From NCBI RefSeq assembly GCF_900107795.1, contig NZ_FNRL01000001.1:306544-370543 (forward strand): 64,000 nucleotides of DNA, given 5' to 3'. Both the position numbers and the translations under genes were made by a program. The notes beneath the pieces are model-generated. The model was not told where the DNA came from and did not search any database. It was given only the letters and a program-made list of their open reading frames with translations. Each line of letters opens with the position of its first letter. Position 1 is the first letter of the stretch. Source of the DNA: Chitinophaga terrae (ex Kim and Jung 2007). GTDB taxonomy: Bacteria; Bacteroidota; Bacteroidia; Chitinophagales; Chitinophagaceae. Positions 1 through 7,450 of this stretch are shown in pieces.

Positions 1-310
1 CTACAGAATCGGCAATGGAATGATCTATATTGAAGACATACATCTTGTTCTTATTAGGCTTGTCTTCCACTTCCAGGAACAGGAATACGGTTCTCCCGTT
101 CTCTATCAGTTTATTGCGCCTGCTGTTGTACACAATCGGGTCGGTCGGCAAAACAAATGTTTTATTACCATTCACAAAGATGTTACCCTTATAAATAGTG
201 ATCAGTTGTTGCTGGCTGCTGGTATAGTGCAGTTCGTTTGGCTTTTTCTGGGCGAATGACGATAATCCTAAAGTCAGGCAAAGGCTGAGAGGAAGTAAGA
301 AGCGTTTCAT
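1..310 (-). CDS. Secreted protein of unknown function (3' part outside window)
   Basis: An open frame runs on the minus strand from an ATG at 308-310 off the left edge, giving about 103 visible residues. It begins with a typical signal peptide (MKRFLLPLSLCLTLGLSSFA, then QKK), so the product is exported. The visible mature part is polar, with a stretch reading TIYKGNIFVNGNK and a likely beta-strand LIENGRTVFLFLEVE. I recognise no family. It is divergent from the SRPBCC gene at 402, with about 90 bp for two promoters. Confidence 0.7.
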   Translation of the reverse strand, partial: MKRFLLPLSLCLTLGLSSFAQKKPNELHYTSSQQQLITIYKGNIFVNGNKTFVLPTDPIVYNSRRNKLIENGRTVFLFLEVEDKPNKNKMYVFNIDHSIADSV

Positions 311-401
311 AGTCTAATAATAATATCTGTCGAATTTATATAATTCTACCCGAATAACGGCCATCTATACTGTAAATTCGCATTTATCAACTCTTTGCTC
401 A

Positions 402-884
402 ATGGCGTTCTACCAGTTCACCCAAACCCAACAAATTCCGGCCAGCCTTGATGCGGTATGGAACTTTATAGCCAATCCTGATAACCTGGCAAGGATCACC
501 CCGGCCTATATGGACTTTAAAGTGACCAGCGGGGCCATCGCCGGGCCGATGTACCCGGGGATGATCATCACCTATATCATCAGGCCGGTGCTGGGAATTC
601 CTGTACGCTGGATGACGGAGATCACACAGGTGAAAGAAAGGGAATATTTTATCGATGAGCAACGGATAGGCCCCTACCGCTTCTGGCATCATCAGCACAG
701 GTTAACAGAGACAGAACAGGGCGTATTAATGACAGATATTGTTACATATGCGCCTCCACTGGGTGTTATCGGAACAATTGCCAATAATCTCTTTATAAAA
801 AAACAACTGAAAGGTATCTTCGACTTCCGGACTATCGCTATCGAAAAGGAATTTGGAAAGTTTACAGCGCATCATGGAAAATAA
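402..884 (+). CDS. SRPBCC (START/Bet v1-like) family protein
   Basis: A 160-residue cytoplasmic protein without a signal peptide. The opening FTQTQQIPASLDAVWNFIAN is the usual N-terminal strand and helix of SRPBCC ligand-binding folds, in which a D/E-x-VW-x-F-I/F motif precedes the first helix; the length is normal. The family binds hydrophobic ligands and has many roles, so the substrate is not predictable. The 3' end overlaps the 3' end of the convergent oxygenase gene by 23 bp, so no terminator fits between them. Confidence 0.8.
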   Translation: MAFYQFTQTQQIPASLDAVWNFIANPDNLARITPAYMDFKVTSGAIAGPMYPGMIITYIIRPVLGIPVRWMTEITQVKEREYFIDEQRIGPYRFWHHQHRLTETEQGVLMTDIVTYAPPLGVIGTIANNLFIKKQLKGIFDFRTIAIEKEFGKFTAHHGK

Positions 885-1560
885 TGCCTAAGCTATGCCG
901 CTGACCTGTATGCAGCGGGCTTACCCCATGTTTCATCGCAACCTTGTAATACCCCCTGCTGCCTTGTACCGGCCGGAAGTTCGTGGCAAAGATCAACATA
1001 TCTCCCTGTTCCGGCTGGATAACGTTGGCTTTTGACTGCGCCCTCGGCACCTGTTCGGTTATCACAAATTCTCCCCCCGTATAATCAATACCCGGTTTAT
1101 TCAGCATCAGCACCACCTGCATAGGGAAATATACTGACCCATAAAGGTCCTGGTGCAGGGTGTTATACCCGTTTTCGCCATATTTTAGGATAAGCACTGT
1201 GGGATTAACCTGTCCTGCCGCCCTGCATTGCTCCAGGAATTCGTTGTGCCGGGGCGGATAGACAACTGGTATCTGCATCGCCTTCATCCATAAATTGGCT
1301 ATAGGCGCCAGGTAAGGATAGATCTCCGTTCTTAATTCCTGGATCAATGGGGGCAGGGGATAAGAAAAATACTTATACTCGCCCGATCCGAACCTGTACC
1401 GCTCCATCCGGATAGTTTTGCGGTAACAGGACGAATGATCGTAATCATCGGCTAACTGTTTACATTCCGCATCTTCCAGCAGGTTCTTTACAATAGCAAA
1501 ACCCTTGTTGTGTAACTCCTGTTCGAGGCGTTCCCAATCATAACTCTGCAGCTGTTTCAT
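862..1560 (-). CDS. 2OG-Fe(II) oxygenase of the PF09859 (DNA-damage oxygenase) type
   Basis: A 232-residue cytoplasmic protein. The iron-binding triad is visible: H136 and D138 in LHQDLYG, and H211 in MKHGVS. R221 in RHSLGIIFHD is placed to hold 2-oxoglutarate. The conserved blocks RFGSGEYKYFSYPLPPL, TGGEFVITEQ and RPVQGSRG match my memory of Pfam PF09859, annotated as an oxygenase acting on damaged DNA. The start overlaps the stop of the upstream Ada-like gene (1557-1560), so the two are translationally coupled, which supports an alkylation-repair role. The exact substrate is inference. Confidence 0.85.
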   Translation of the reverse strand: MKQLQSYDWERLEQELHNKGFAIVKNLLEDAECKQLADDYDHSSCYRKTIRMERYRFGSGEYKYFSYPLPPLIQELRTEIYPYLAPIANLWMKAMQIPVVYPPRHNEFLEQCRAAGQVNPTVLILKYGENGYNTLHQDLYGSVYFPMQVVLMLNKPGIDYTGGEFVITEQVPRAQSKANVIQPEQGDMLIFATNFRPVQGSRGYYKVAMKHGVSPLHTGQRHSLGIIFHDAL

Positions 1561-1814
1561 AGATCAACATTTGATTTCTTCCACAACCGGTACTCATGGG
1601 TCATACAATGCGCGCAAGGTCTGAAGCCCGCATCAACAGCGGCCTGCATGCTTTCAAAAAACACCCTGTTGCAGCGTTTCATCCGTTTGCCGGATCTGCA
1701 GGAAAGCAGTCCGAAAATCTTTCCAGGCAGGTAGCCTCCGTACCGGATCTTTCCCGCATGTACCAGGCTAAAAAGTTCTTTGTCGTTAAGCGTTGCGTGC
1801 AACCACATGATCAT
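1557..1814 (-). CDS. Small Ada-like metal-binding protein
   Basis: An 85-residue protein resembling the N-terminal zinc domain of the Ada methylphosphotriester repair protein. The tail pattern AGFRPCAHCM (C67, C70) is diagnostic of Ada, and GLLSCRSGKRMKRCNRVFF supplies C39 and C48. In E. coli Ada the first two cysteines are C-x3-C; here they are C-x8-C, so the metal site or methyl-acceptor geometry must differ. There is no AraC or methyltransferase domain. M3 (ATG at 1808) is an alternative start. It sits between the formylglycine-enzyme-like gene upstream (58 bp) and the overlapping 2OG oxygenase downstream, so all three may be one transcript. Confidence 0.8.
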   Translation of the reverse strand: MIMWLHATLNDKELFSLVHAGKIRYGGYLPGKIFGLLSCRSGKRMKRCNRVFFESMQAAVDAGFRPCAHCMTHEYRLWKKSNVDL

Positions 1815-1872
1815 TACCTGTTGTCTGCAACAAAGTTAGATGCCGGCGCTGTGCCGGTAAACCCGGATCTTG

Positions 1873-2850
1873 CTATTTATCTTTTACACAACGGAAGCCC
1901 AGGTTATTGCCTCCGCTGCTTACTTCACCCTTGCCCCTGCTGCCTGCTTTGTAGCGGATGCAGTACTGGTCGCTGCATAGAAAAGATCCGCCTCTTTGCA
2001 CTCTTTTAACCGCTCCGGGTTCTTCGGGGTCGTAGCTGTCTGCCGGCCCCTTGGGATTAGTTTCTTCTTTTTCTGTATAACTGTCTGGCCTGTAGTAGTC
2101 GACGCACCATTCCCAAACATTTCCGTCCATATCGTATAACCCGTAGGCGTTGGGTGGAAAGGATTTAACCGGCGCCACTCCTGCATAGCCGTCTTCAAGG
2201 GTATTATTCCAGGGAAAATCGCCCTGGAAAATATTGGCCGGCCAGCGTCCTTTGGGTTTTAACGTATCTCCCCAATAGTAAGCGGCAGAAGGCTTTCCCT
2301 GCCTCGCCGCCATCTCCCATTCTGCTTCCGTAGGCAGCCTTTTACCCGCCCATTTAGCATAGGCGGCTGCATCAATGAAACTTACATGCACTACAGGATC
2401 ATTGTCTTTCCCGTTGATGTTGCTGTTCGGGCCAAAGGGATGTTGCCAGCTCGCGCCGTATACATATTCCCACCATTGCATTGGGTTATCCAGGGCTACG
2501 GGGTGGGCAGGCGGGGTAAACACAGCCGACCCTGGTTTCAGTTTATCAGGGTCTACACCGGGGTAATCTTCCGGTTTCAGCGGCTTTTCAGCATCTGTTA
2601 CATAGCCGGTAGCTTTTACAAATTCTGCGAACTGGGCATTGGTAACTTCGTGTTCGTCCATCCAGAAACCTTCCAGGGTAACTTTATGAACAGGTTTGCT
2701 ATCTTCAAACTCTTCAGATCCCATCATGAAACTGCCGGCTGGTATCCACACCATTCCGGGCATTTCCTGGGCGGGCTGCTCCTGCTGTCTGGCAGGGGGT
2801 TGCCGGCAAGCCATAAATAAAATGCTGCTTAGATAGAAGTACTTTTTCAC
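1873..2850 (-). CDS. Formylglycine-generating enzyme / SUMF1-type lipoprotein
   Basis: A 325-residue protein with a short hydrophobic N-terminus ending in FMAC (C15), probably a lipoprotein signal although the lipobox is weak. The SUMF1/EgtB/PvdO fold is clear: MVWIPAGSFMMGSE near 33, DEHEVTNAQFAEFV near 65, RLPTEAEWEMAAR near 171, GLYDMDGNVWEWC near 237 and RGGSFLCSDQYCIRYK near 287. C292 and C297 have the C-x4-C spacing of the copper-binding catalytic pair in true formylglycine-generating enzymes, which many paralogues lack. Known substrates are sulfatases; none is encoded in this window. It may be the first gene of a minus-strand operon with the Ada-like protein and the oxygenase. Confidence 0.85.
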   Translation of the reverse strand: MKKYFYLSSILFMACRQPPARQQEQPAQEMPGMVWIPAGSFMMGSEEFEDSKPVHKVTLEGFWMDEHEVTNAQFAEFVKATGYVTDAEKPLKPEDYPGVDPDKLKPGSAVFTPPAHPVALDNPMQWWEYVYGASWQHPFGPNSNINGKDNDPVVHVSFIDAAAYAKWAGKRLPTEAEWEMAARQGKPSAAYYWGDTLKPKGRWPANIFQGDFPWNNTLEDGYAGVAPVKSFPPNAYGLYDMDGNVWEWCVDYYRPDSYTEKEETNPKGPADSYDPEEPGAVKRVQRGGSFLCSDQYCIRYKAGSRGKGEVSSGGNNLGFRCVKDK

Positions 2851-3008
2851 TGTTACCTTTTACTGTGTTGCATTAAGAATTGTTGCCGATATTCCCCTTC
2901 TGTGACTTGATCTTAAAAGAAACCTGCGATGCAGTGATCCGCGGTTGGCAATAGAATCGGCTGACACAAATATATAGCCTGAAATTTAACAGGCAAACAG
3001 GAAGGAAA

Positions 3009-3554
3009 TTAAAATACGACTCCTACAATGAACAGGTGGGCGTTGACAGACAAATTGCCGAATTTCACCTGTTGTTCGTTGATATTGATCGCGTCGGGGC
3101 GGCTGTACTTATAACCGCGGTAAATATACGAAGCAAAAAGTCCTACATTCTTTAAATGGAACATGATGCCGGCGCCGGCGCCGTAAAAGAATTTGCCTGT
3201 AAGATTATACTCGATCTCATGTTGGGTGCCATCCGTAGCTGCGATCATATCTTTATGCGCAACATTATAACTGTTACGGCCAAACTGGCCTGCCAGGTAA
3301 GGTTCGGTTATCCCAAAGCGATTTTTGATCTTCAGGTCAGCAAATACGGGAACCATCAGGTGCCCGTCGTACGAGGTCAGTTCAACTCCAGGCCCTAATC
3401 CAATATGATCATTCAACAGGTTCACGTTGCCGATCACTCCACCGCCAAACTTGCTGTCGTGCAACATCAGGTAAGCAAATCCATTGACCAGCTTGCTTTC
3501 TTGCCCCCAGCTTAATAATGGCAGGAACAGTAGTATCCATAATATCGTTTTCAT
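3009..3554 (-). CDS. Secreted small beta-barrel-like outer membrane protein
   Basis: A 181-residue protein with a clear signal peptide (MKTILWILLFLPLLSWG, then QES). The rest alternates short amphipathic strands and glycine-rich turns (FGGGVIGNVNLL, KFFYGAGAGIMFHLKNVGLFASYIYRGYKY) and ends in hydrophobic VNAHLFIVGVVF with a terminal Phe, as expected for an outer-membrane barrel of about eight strands. No specific family is recognised. It is preceded by a minus-strand hairpin terminator 70 bp upstream, so a leader RNA or independent small RNA may affect it. Confidence 0.65.
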   Translation of the reverse strand: MKTILWILLFLPLLSWGQESKLVNGFAYLMLHDSKFGGGVIGNVNLLNDHIGLGPGVELTSYDGHLMVPVFADLKIKNRFGITEPYLAGQFGRNSYNVAHKDMIAATDGTQHEIEYNLTGKFFYGAGAGIMFHLKNVGLFASYIYRGYKYSRPDAININEQQVKFGNLSVNAHLFIVGVVF

Positions 3555-3623
3555 AACTAAGGCATTTTAAATCACCCGATCTATAACAGCTGCCGGTTGC
3601 TTATTGTTCCCTCTTCTTCACAT

Positions 3624-3662
3624 AAAAAGGCTGCCCTCCTGCTTAAAGGATAAAGGCAGCCT
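3624..3662 (-). terminator. Rho-independent terminator upstream of the barrel gene
   Basis: On the minus strand an 8-bp perfect stem (AGGCTGCC / GGCAGCCT) is followed directly by TTTTT. It lies about 70 bp before the start codon of the 3009-3554 gene and no minus-strand coding sequence ends there. It therefore terminates either a leader transcript (attenuator) or a small RNA. Confidence 0.7.
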
Positions 3663-3800
3663 GAGGGCTTTCCCAGGATAGTTGACACTGAGAATTTGGG
3701 GTTTCGCAAACCGTTGTACCGTTTTCTCCTAAAGGAGCAAATCTCTTCGGGAAAATTCCATTATTTAATACGCTCTTGTTTTTCCACGCATCAAAAGTAT
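3663..3800 (-). ncRNA. Candidate structured leader or small RNA
   Basis: This is part of the 377-bp gap between the barrel gene and the sigma factor. Reading the minus strand, a TACTTTTG element (a match to the Bacteroidota -7 consensus TAnnTTTG) lies just before the segment. It is followed by small hairpins CTCC-TTTA-GGAG, GGTTT-GCG-AAACC and CCTGGG/CCCTCAGG, then the terminator at 3624-3662. There is no convincing open frame. I could not match it to a riboswitch class I know. The 5' end is approximate. Confidence 0.35.
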
Positions 3801-3931
3801 AAACGCCGGATCAACTCCATCTCTCGGATCGGGAATCTGATTTACGCAAAACGGAAATTGTAAATATGATTTTTTCAGGGTATGCTGTAAGTTTTTATTA
3901 TTTTCTGCAACTAATAAAGAAAAAGGAGTTT

Positions 3932-4411
3932 ATGGAAGAAGCCAGGTTCCTGGAGCTTATACAAACCTTTCAGCCGATGCTGTACAAGATCTCGCGCATC
4001 TATAGGAAGTCGAGGGAAGACCAGGAAGATCTGCTGCAGGAGATCATTTACCAACTCTGGAAATCACACCGGTCGTTCAATGGAAGCGCCCAGGTCGGCA
4101 CCTGGATTTACAGGGTAGCGCTGAACACCGCGCTCGCCGATTTCAGGAAAAAACGACCGCCTGTTCAATATCCCGACCAGTTGCCAGACATGGGCACTTC
4201 ACAAGAAGAGGAAGATAACAGGGAAGCCAGGTTGATCAACGCATTACAGCAATTGCCAGATGGCGACAAAACAATTATCATGCTTTACATGGAATCACTG
4301 AGCTACAAAGAAATCGCGGCAATAACAGGGATCAGTGAAAACAATGTAGGTGTGAAACTGAACCGGATCAAATCCAAACTTCAAAATATTTTATCCAATG
4401 GAACTGAATGA
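3932..4411 (+). CDS. ECF-type RNA polymerase sigma factor
   Basis: A sigma-70 family protein of 159 residues from the chosen start. Region 2 is seen in REDQEDLLQEIIYQLWKS and TWIYRVALNTALADFRK; region 4 is the C-terminal helix-turn-helix LSYKEIAAITGISENNVGVK. An earlier in-frame ATG at 3866 is less likely: the ATG at 3932 has a strong ribosome-binding site (AAGGAG) a few bases upstream, and the conserved fold starts there. The gene overlaps the following membrane-protein gene by 14 bp, so that product is the natural candidate for its regulator although it lacks a recognisable anti-sigma zinc motif. Confidence 0.9.
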   Translation: MEEARFLELIQTFQPMLYKISRIYRKSREDQEDLLQEIIYQLWKSHRSFNGSAQVGTWIYRVALNTALADFRKKRPPVQYPDQLPDMGTSQEEEDNREARLINALQQLPDGDKTIIMLYMESLSYKEIAAITGISENNVGVKLNRIKSKLQNILSNGTE

Positions 4412-4943
4412 ACTACAAAACTCATGGAAGGGAATCAAAACCCCTCGCCTAACAGATCAGCAGATCTATACAATGATCAAACAAAACGATCATCCCTCCT
4501 TACAAAAAGGACAAAAACAGGTGCTAATCGAGTCTGCCTGTTTTATCATCTTCCTGTTTCTCTATTACACTATGCTGGATGGCAACAAAAAGCCTTTCTA
4601 TATTAACGCTATCCTTGTTGGTACCGTTATGCTCAATATCATTCAGCAATTATCTGTTTTTGCATTGAATAAGAACATAGGAGCGGCAGACAATATCAGG
4701 AATACATTAAAAGGCTATAGCGGGAAACTCTCCAGGTATTATATCTTCACTATTGTTACCCGCCTGGGACTTATGGCCGGCATAATTATTTTCAGTACTT
4801 ATAATATTGTGTGGGATACTAACAAAATAATCCTGCTTGCATTGTTGATGGCTGTATTTTCAATCCAGCTATTCTTCTTTCACAAACTCTGGAAATCGAG
4901 AATAGACAAGGTTAGAGAAGACGTTCTTTATTTTAGAGATTAA
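4398..4943 (+). CDS. Multi-pass membrane protein translationally coupled to the ECF sigma factor
   Basis: A 181-residue protein with a cytoplasmic N-terminus of about 45 residues (MELNELQNSWKGIKTPRLTD) followed by four probable membrane segments (ACFIIFLFLYYTML, NAILVGTVMLNIIQQL, GLMAGIIIFSTYNIV, IILLALLMAVFSIQLFFF). No named domain is recognised. Its start lies inside the sigma-factor stop region. Such two-gene units in Bacteroidota often encode a sigma factor with a membrane partner of this kind; an anti-sigma role is inference. Its 3' end faces palindromic repeat copy 1. Confidence 0.7.
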   Translation: MELNELQNSWKGIKTPRLTDQQIYTMIKQNDHPSLQKGQKQVLIESACFIIFLFLYYTMLDGNKKPFYINAILVGTVMLNIIQQLSVFALNKNIGAADNIRNTLKGYSGKLSRYYIFTIVTRLGLMAGIIIFSTYNIVWDTNKIILLALLMAVFSIQLFFFHKLWKSRIDKVREDVLYFRD

Positions 4944-4960
4944 ATATTTCACGCAGCGAT

Positions 4961-5146
4961 GTTTCACGCAAAGTGGCATAAGGTGCAAAAAGAGGCATAA
5001 GATATTTTGATCGAAGCGAATTTTAAGAAAGCAAAGGAGTTGATGATAATGTTATATAACACAATCTTCAACTCCTTTACTTTCTTATTTCCCTTAAAAA
5101 AATATCTTACGCCTCTTTTTGCATCTTATGCCTCTTGGCGTGAAAC
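4961..5146. repeat. Palindromic repeat element, copy 1
   Basis: A 186-bp imperfect inverted repeat. The outer arms (GTTTCACGCAAAGTGGC..., ending in ...GCGTGAAAC) pair over 48 bp with four mismatches. An inner stem pairs AAAGGAGTTGA with TCAACTCCTTT around the palindrome GTTATATAAC. Copies at 26225 and 58267 share this layout. It fills the gap between two convergent genes, and its right edge (5126-5146) encodes the last six codons and stop of the M48 peptidase. Confidence 0.9.
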
Positions 5147-7243
5147 TATTACAGAATGGCTGACAACGGTGTCGAGGTATTTCTTTCTTAGCAATTTGAA
5201 AATGATATCCACGTTTTCTATAGACCTGATACCAGTATGATAGGTAGACATCATTTCGTCGCTGCTGCAGGTATTCCCTACAAAGTACGGGTAGTTGGTA
5301 CCCAGGTAGGCTTCCATCTGCGTCTTAAAGTCAGGTTCAGCTTCCGATACCAATGCAGGATCATCCAGGATGGATCGCATCACCACTTTCAGTTCGTTGT
5401 CCTTTTCTTTGATCACTTCTATCACGGCCAGGAGACCGTTGAGATCCCAGTCGTCCCTGTTGTAGATCTCTTCTATTTTCATTTTCAGGACGATTGCGAT
5501 GATCTCTAACTGGTTCAGGTATTCCTGGGCGCGCAGGATCTGGCTATACAGGCTTTTCAGTTTATTCCTTTCTTCCTCGCAACCGGCAAGGTTCAGGTTC
5601 AGTTGATACGCTTCCTGGTCGCGCTGCTTCAGCCATTGTGCGCCTTTTTCCACATCCGCGCACAATTGCGCCAGCACTATTTCTACCTCTGAAAGCTGGA
5701 AGCGTTTCCCGTCGAGCTTAAACTGTTCAACGGCGATCTGCTTAGCCGCAATTGCTTCCAACACATCTTTATCCTGCTTGTTCTGCAGGTGCTCATTCAC
5801 TTTTTCGACCAGCCCGGTGCTATAAAATTCTTCCAGGGATGTTGCCTGTACAGGTACTGTAATATCTTCGACGGAAGGAAATACTCCCCGGTTGTAGTAG
5901 CCGTTGAATACAGCAGGCATTTCGAATTTTGCTTTTACTGTTTTCAGTTCCTTCAGCAATTCGTCTTTGCTGACGGTAGCCTGGAGGTTGGCAGCAGGAA
6001 AGGTGATACCGGCCAGGTGTTTTGTCATTTCCTCTTCCAATGCAGGGCGGTTGGAGAAGAGTTCCCAGGCTAACCTGTTATCTGCAGTATTTGTGATATT
6101 CGCTTCCCTGTAACGGGTTTCTCTTTCCTCTTCACTGGGGTGGCTGGACCACAGGTCTTCGTACTGGATCCTGGATTTGCTTACGCCTGGCAACGGCCTG
6201 TTTTTCAGTACCGGCAACCCGTTCACTGTTTCAACCTTGTATTGCTCGCAGGTAAAAGCGATAATACTTCTTTGCAGGTCGTATATATTTTCCAGTATTT
6301 TATTTTGGCCGGCCAGTTCAAAGAATTTATTGGTACAGAACTGCATGCACATTTCTCCGAATTCCACTCTCCGGATCGCCGAAACGGCAATATCGCTGCC
6401 GGTTACGGACACGGCTACTGCATCTGCATGAAATTCCATTTCTTTCGACAACCGCCTGTGCGAAAGGTTAATAACCTCATACATCCTGCGGAGTACTGTC
6501 TGTATCACTTTTATGATCGCCACGGTCAGATGGCCTGTCAACAAAAATACTGAATGGATGCGTTGCAGCCCGGCCAGCATTTTTGAATAACTGCGGTTCT
6601 GGTAAAGCATATTGTAGATGATGTGGTTCAGCGTATATATATACCCGCCAAACCGCATGCTCCGTTGGGAGAAGTGCCCGAATTCGTGTGCAAGCACCTG
6701 TTTGAATTCGCTGATGTTAAGAGAATTGACAAGCCCCAGCCCTATTTCCAGGTTCTTCTTGACAGGGAGTATCATGCTGAGGAAACTGCTGTCGTAGAAT
6801 ACGCAGGCGCCTACGCCGGGAGAAATATATACGCGTTTAGGCATGGGCGTTTTAGTATCTGTTGTCAGTTGCCTGATGAAATCGAAGAGGTGAGGATGAT
6901 CTTCCGGCAGCACTTCTACCCTGCCTGCTTTGCTGTCTTCAAACCTGGCGAAAACAAACTTGAACAGGTAAATGATAATAAAGATGCCGACTCCTATCAG
7001 TGAAAGGCCAACCAGGATAACCAGGTAGTTGGCGCCAAGGGTAAGGAGGAAGCCGCCGGCCGCCACAAAACCGCCTGCAATGCCTAATGCCGCCGCCAGC
7101 AACAAGAGGTAAACCAGGCAGAATAACAATATTGCCAGCACCACTTTAAAAACTTCACGCCGAAAGGTTTTTCCGGGCCTGATAAGAAGAGGATCAACGT
7201 TTGCAGGGTTAGATGGATAAAAATTGTGCTCGTTCATTCTCAT
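5126..7243 (-). CDS. Membrane-bound M48-family zinc metallopeptidase
   Basis: A 705-residue integral membrane protease. Two hydrophobic segments at about 33-62 and 66-97 precede a catalytic domain with the zinc motif HEFGH at 186-190 (VLAHEFGHFSQRSMRF). The downstream FHADAVAV segment, as in M48 enzymes, supplies the third ligand (Glu of MEFHAD). The domain continues to about 380 and is followed by about 300 residues of mostly helical, coiled-coil-prone sequence that is much longer than in HtpX-type members. Two start ATGs are possible (7243, 7237). The last residues VSRQEA are encoded by the repeat element that abuts the gene, so the natural C-terminus may have been altered. Confidence 0.85.
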   Translation of the reverse strand: MRMNEHNFYPSNPANVDPLLIRPGKTFRREVFKVVLAILLFCLVYLLLLAAALGIAGGFVAAGGFLLTLGANYLVILVGLSLIGVGIFIIIYLFKFVFARFEDSKAGRVEVLPEDHPHLFDFIRQLTTDTKTPMPKRVYISPGVGACVFYDSSFLSMILPVKKNLEIGLGLVNSLNISEFKQVLAHEFGHFSQRSMRFGGYIYTLNHIIYNMLYQNRSYSKMLAGLQRIHSVFLLTGHLTVAIIKVIQTVLRRMYEVINLSHRRLSKEMEFHADAVAVSVTGSDIAVSAIRRVEFGEMCMQFCTNKFFELAGQNKILENIYDLQRSIIAFTCEQYKVETVNGLPVLKNRPLPGVSKSRIQYEDLWSSHPSEEERETRYREANITNTADNRLAWELFSNRPALEEEMTKHLAGITFPAANLQATVSKDELLKELKTVKAKFEMPAVFNGYYNRGVFPSVEDITVPVQATSLEEFYSTGLVEKVNEHLQNKQDKDVLEAIAAKQIAVEQFKLDGKRFQLSEVEIVLAQLCADVEKGAQWLKQRDQEAYQLNLNLAGCEEERNKLKSLYSQILRAQEYLNQLEIIAIVLKMKIEEIYNRDDWDLNGLLAVIEVIKEKDNELKVVMRSILDDPALVSEAEPDFKTQMEAYLGTNYPYFVGNTCSSDEMMSTYHTGIRSIENVDIIFKLLRKKYLDTVVSHSVIVSRQEA

Positions 7244-7450
7244 AGCATTCGGTATAGATACACAAAATAGCTTAATTTTTAATTCGGCTGCTAAATTTAT
7301 AGCTACAAATAGGTATTTTTTGCGCCCCTGTTACCTCCCGGGTAAAAAATATATTAGTTTTAGCTCCGAAAGGAATTCGCGAATGTGCAGGCTGACCCCT
7401 ATAACAAACTGGCATAACTCTTAAACTATATTTAATTTCAAACATTCATT

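Noticed and set aside
3866..3931. Upstream extension of the sigma factor to the ATG at 3866
   Set aside because: The ATG at 3932 has a much better ribosome-binding site and the sigma fold begins there.
4944..5240. Small open frames inside palindromic repeat copy 1 (and similar ones in copies 2 and 3)
   Set aside because: They are read through inverted arms, are not conserved between copies, and have no plausible protein features.
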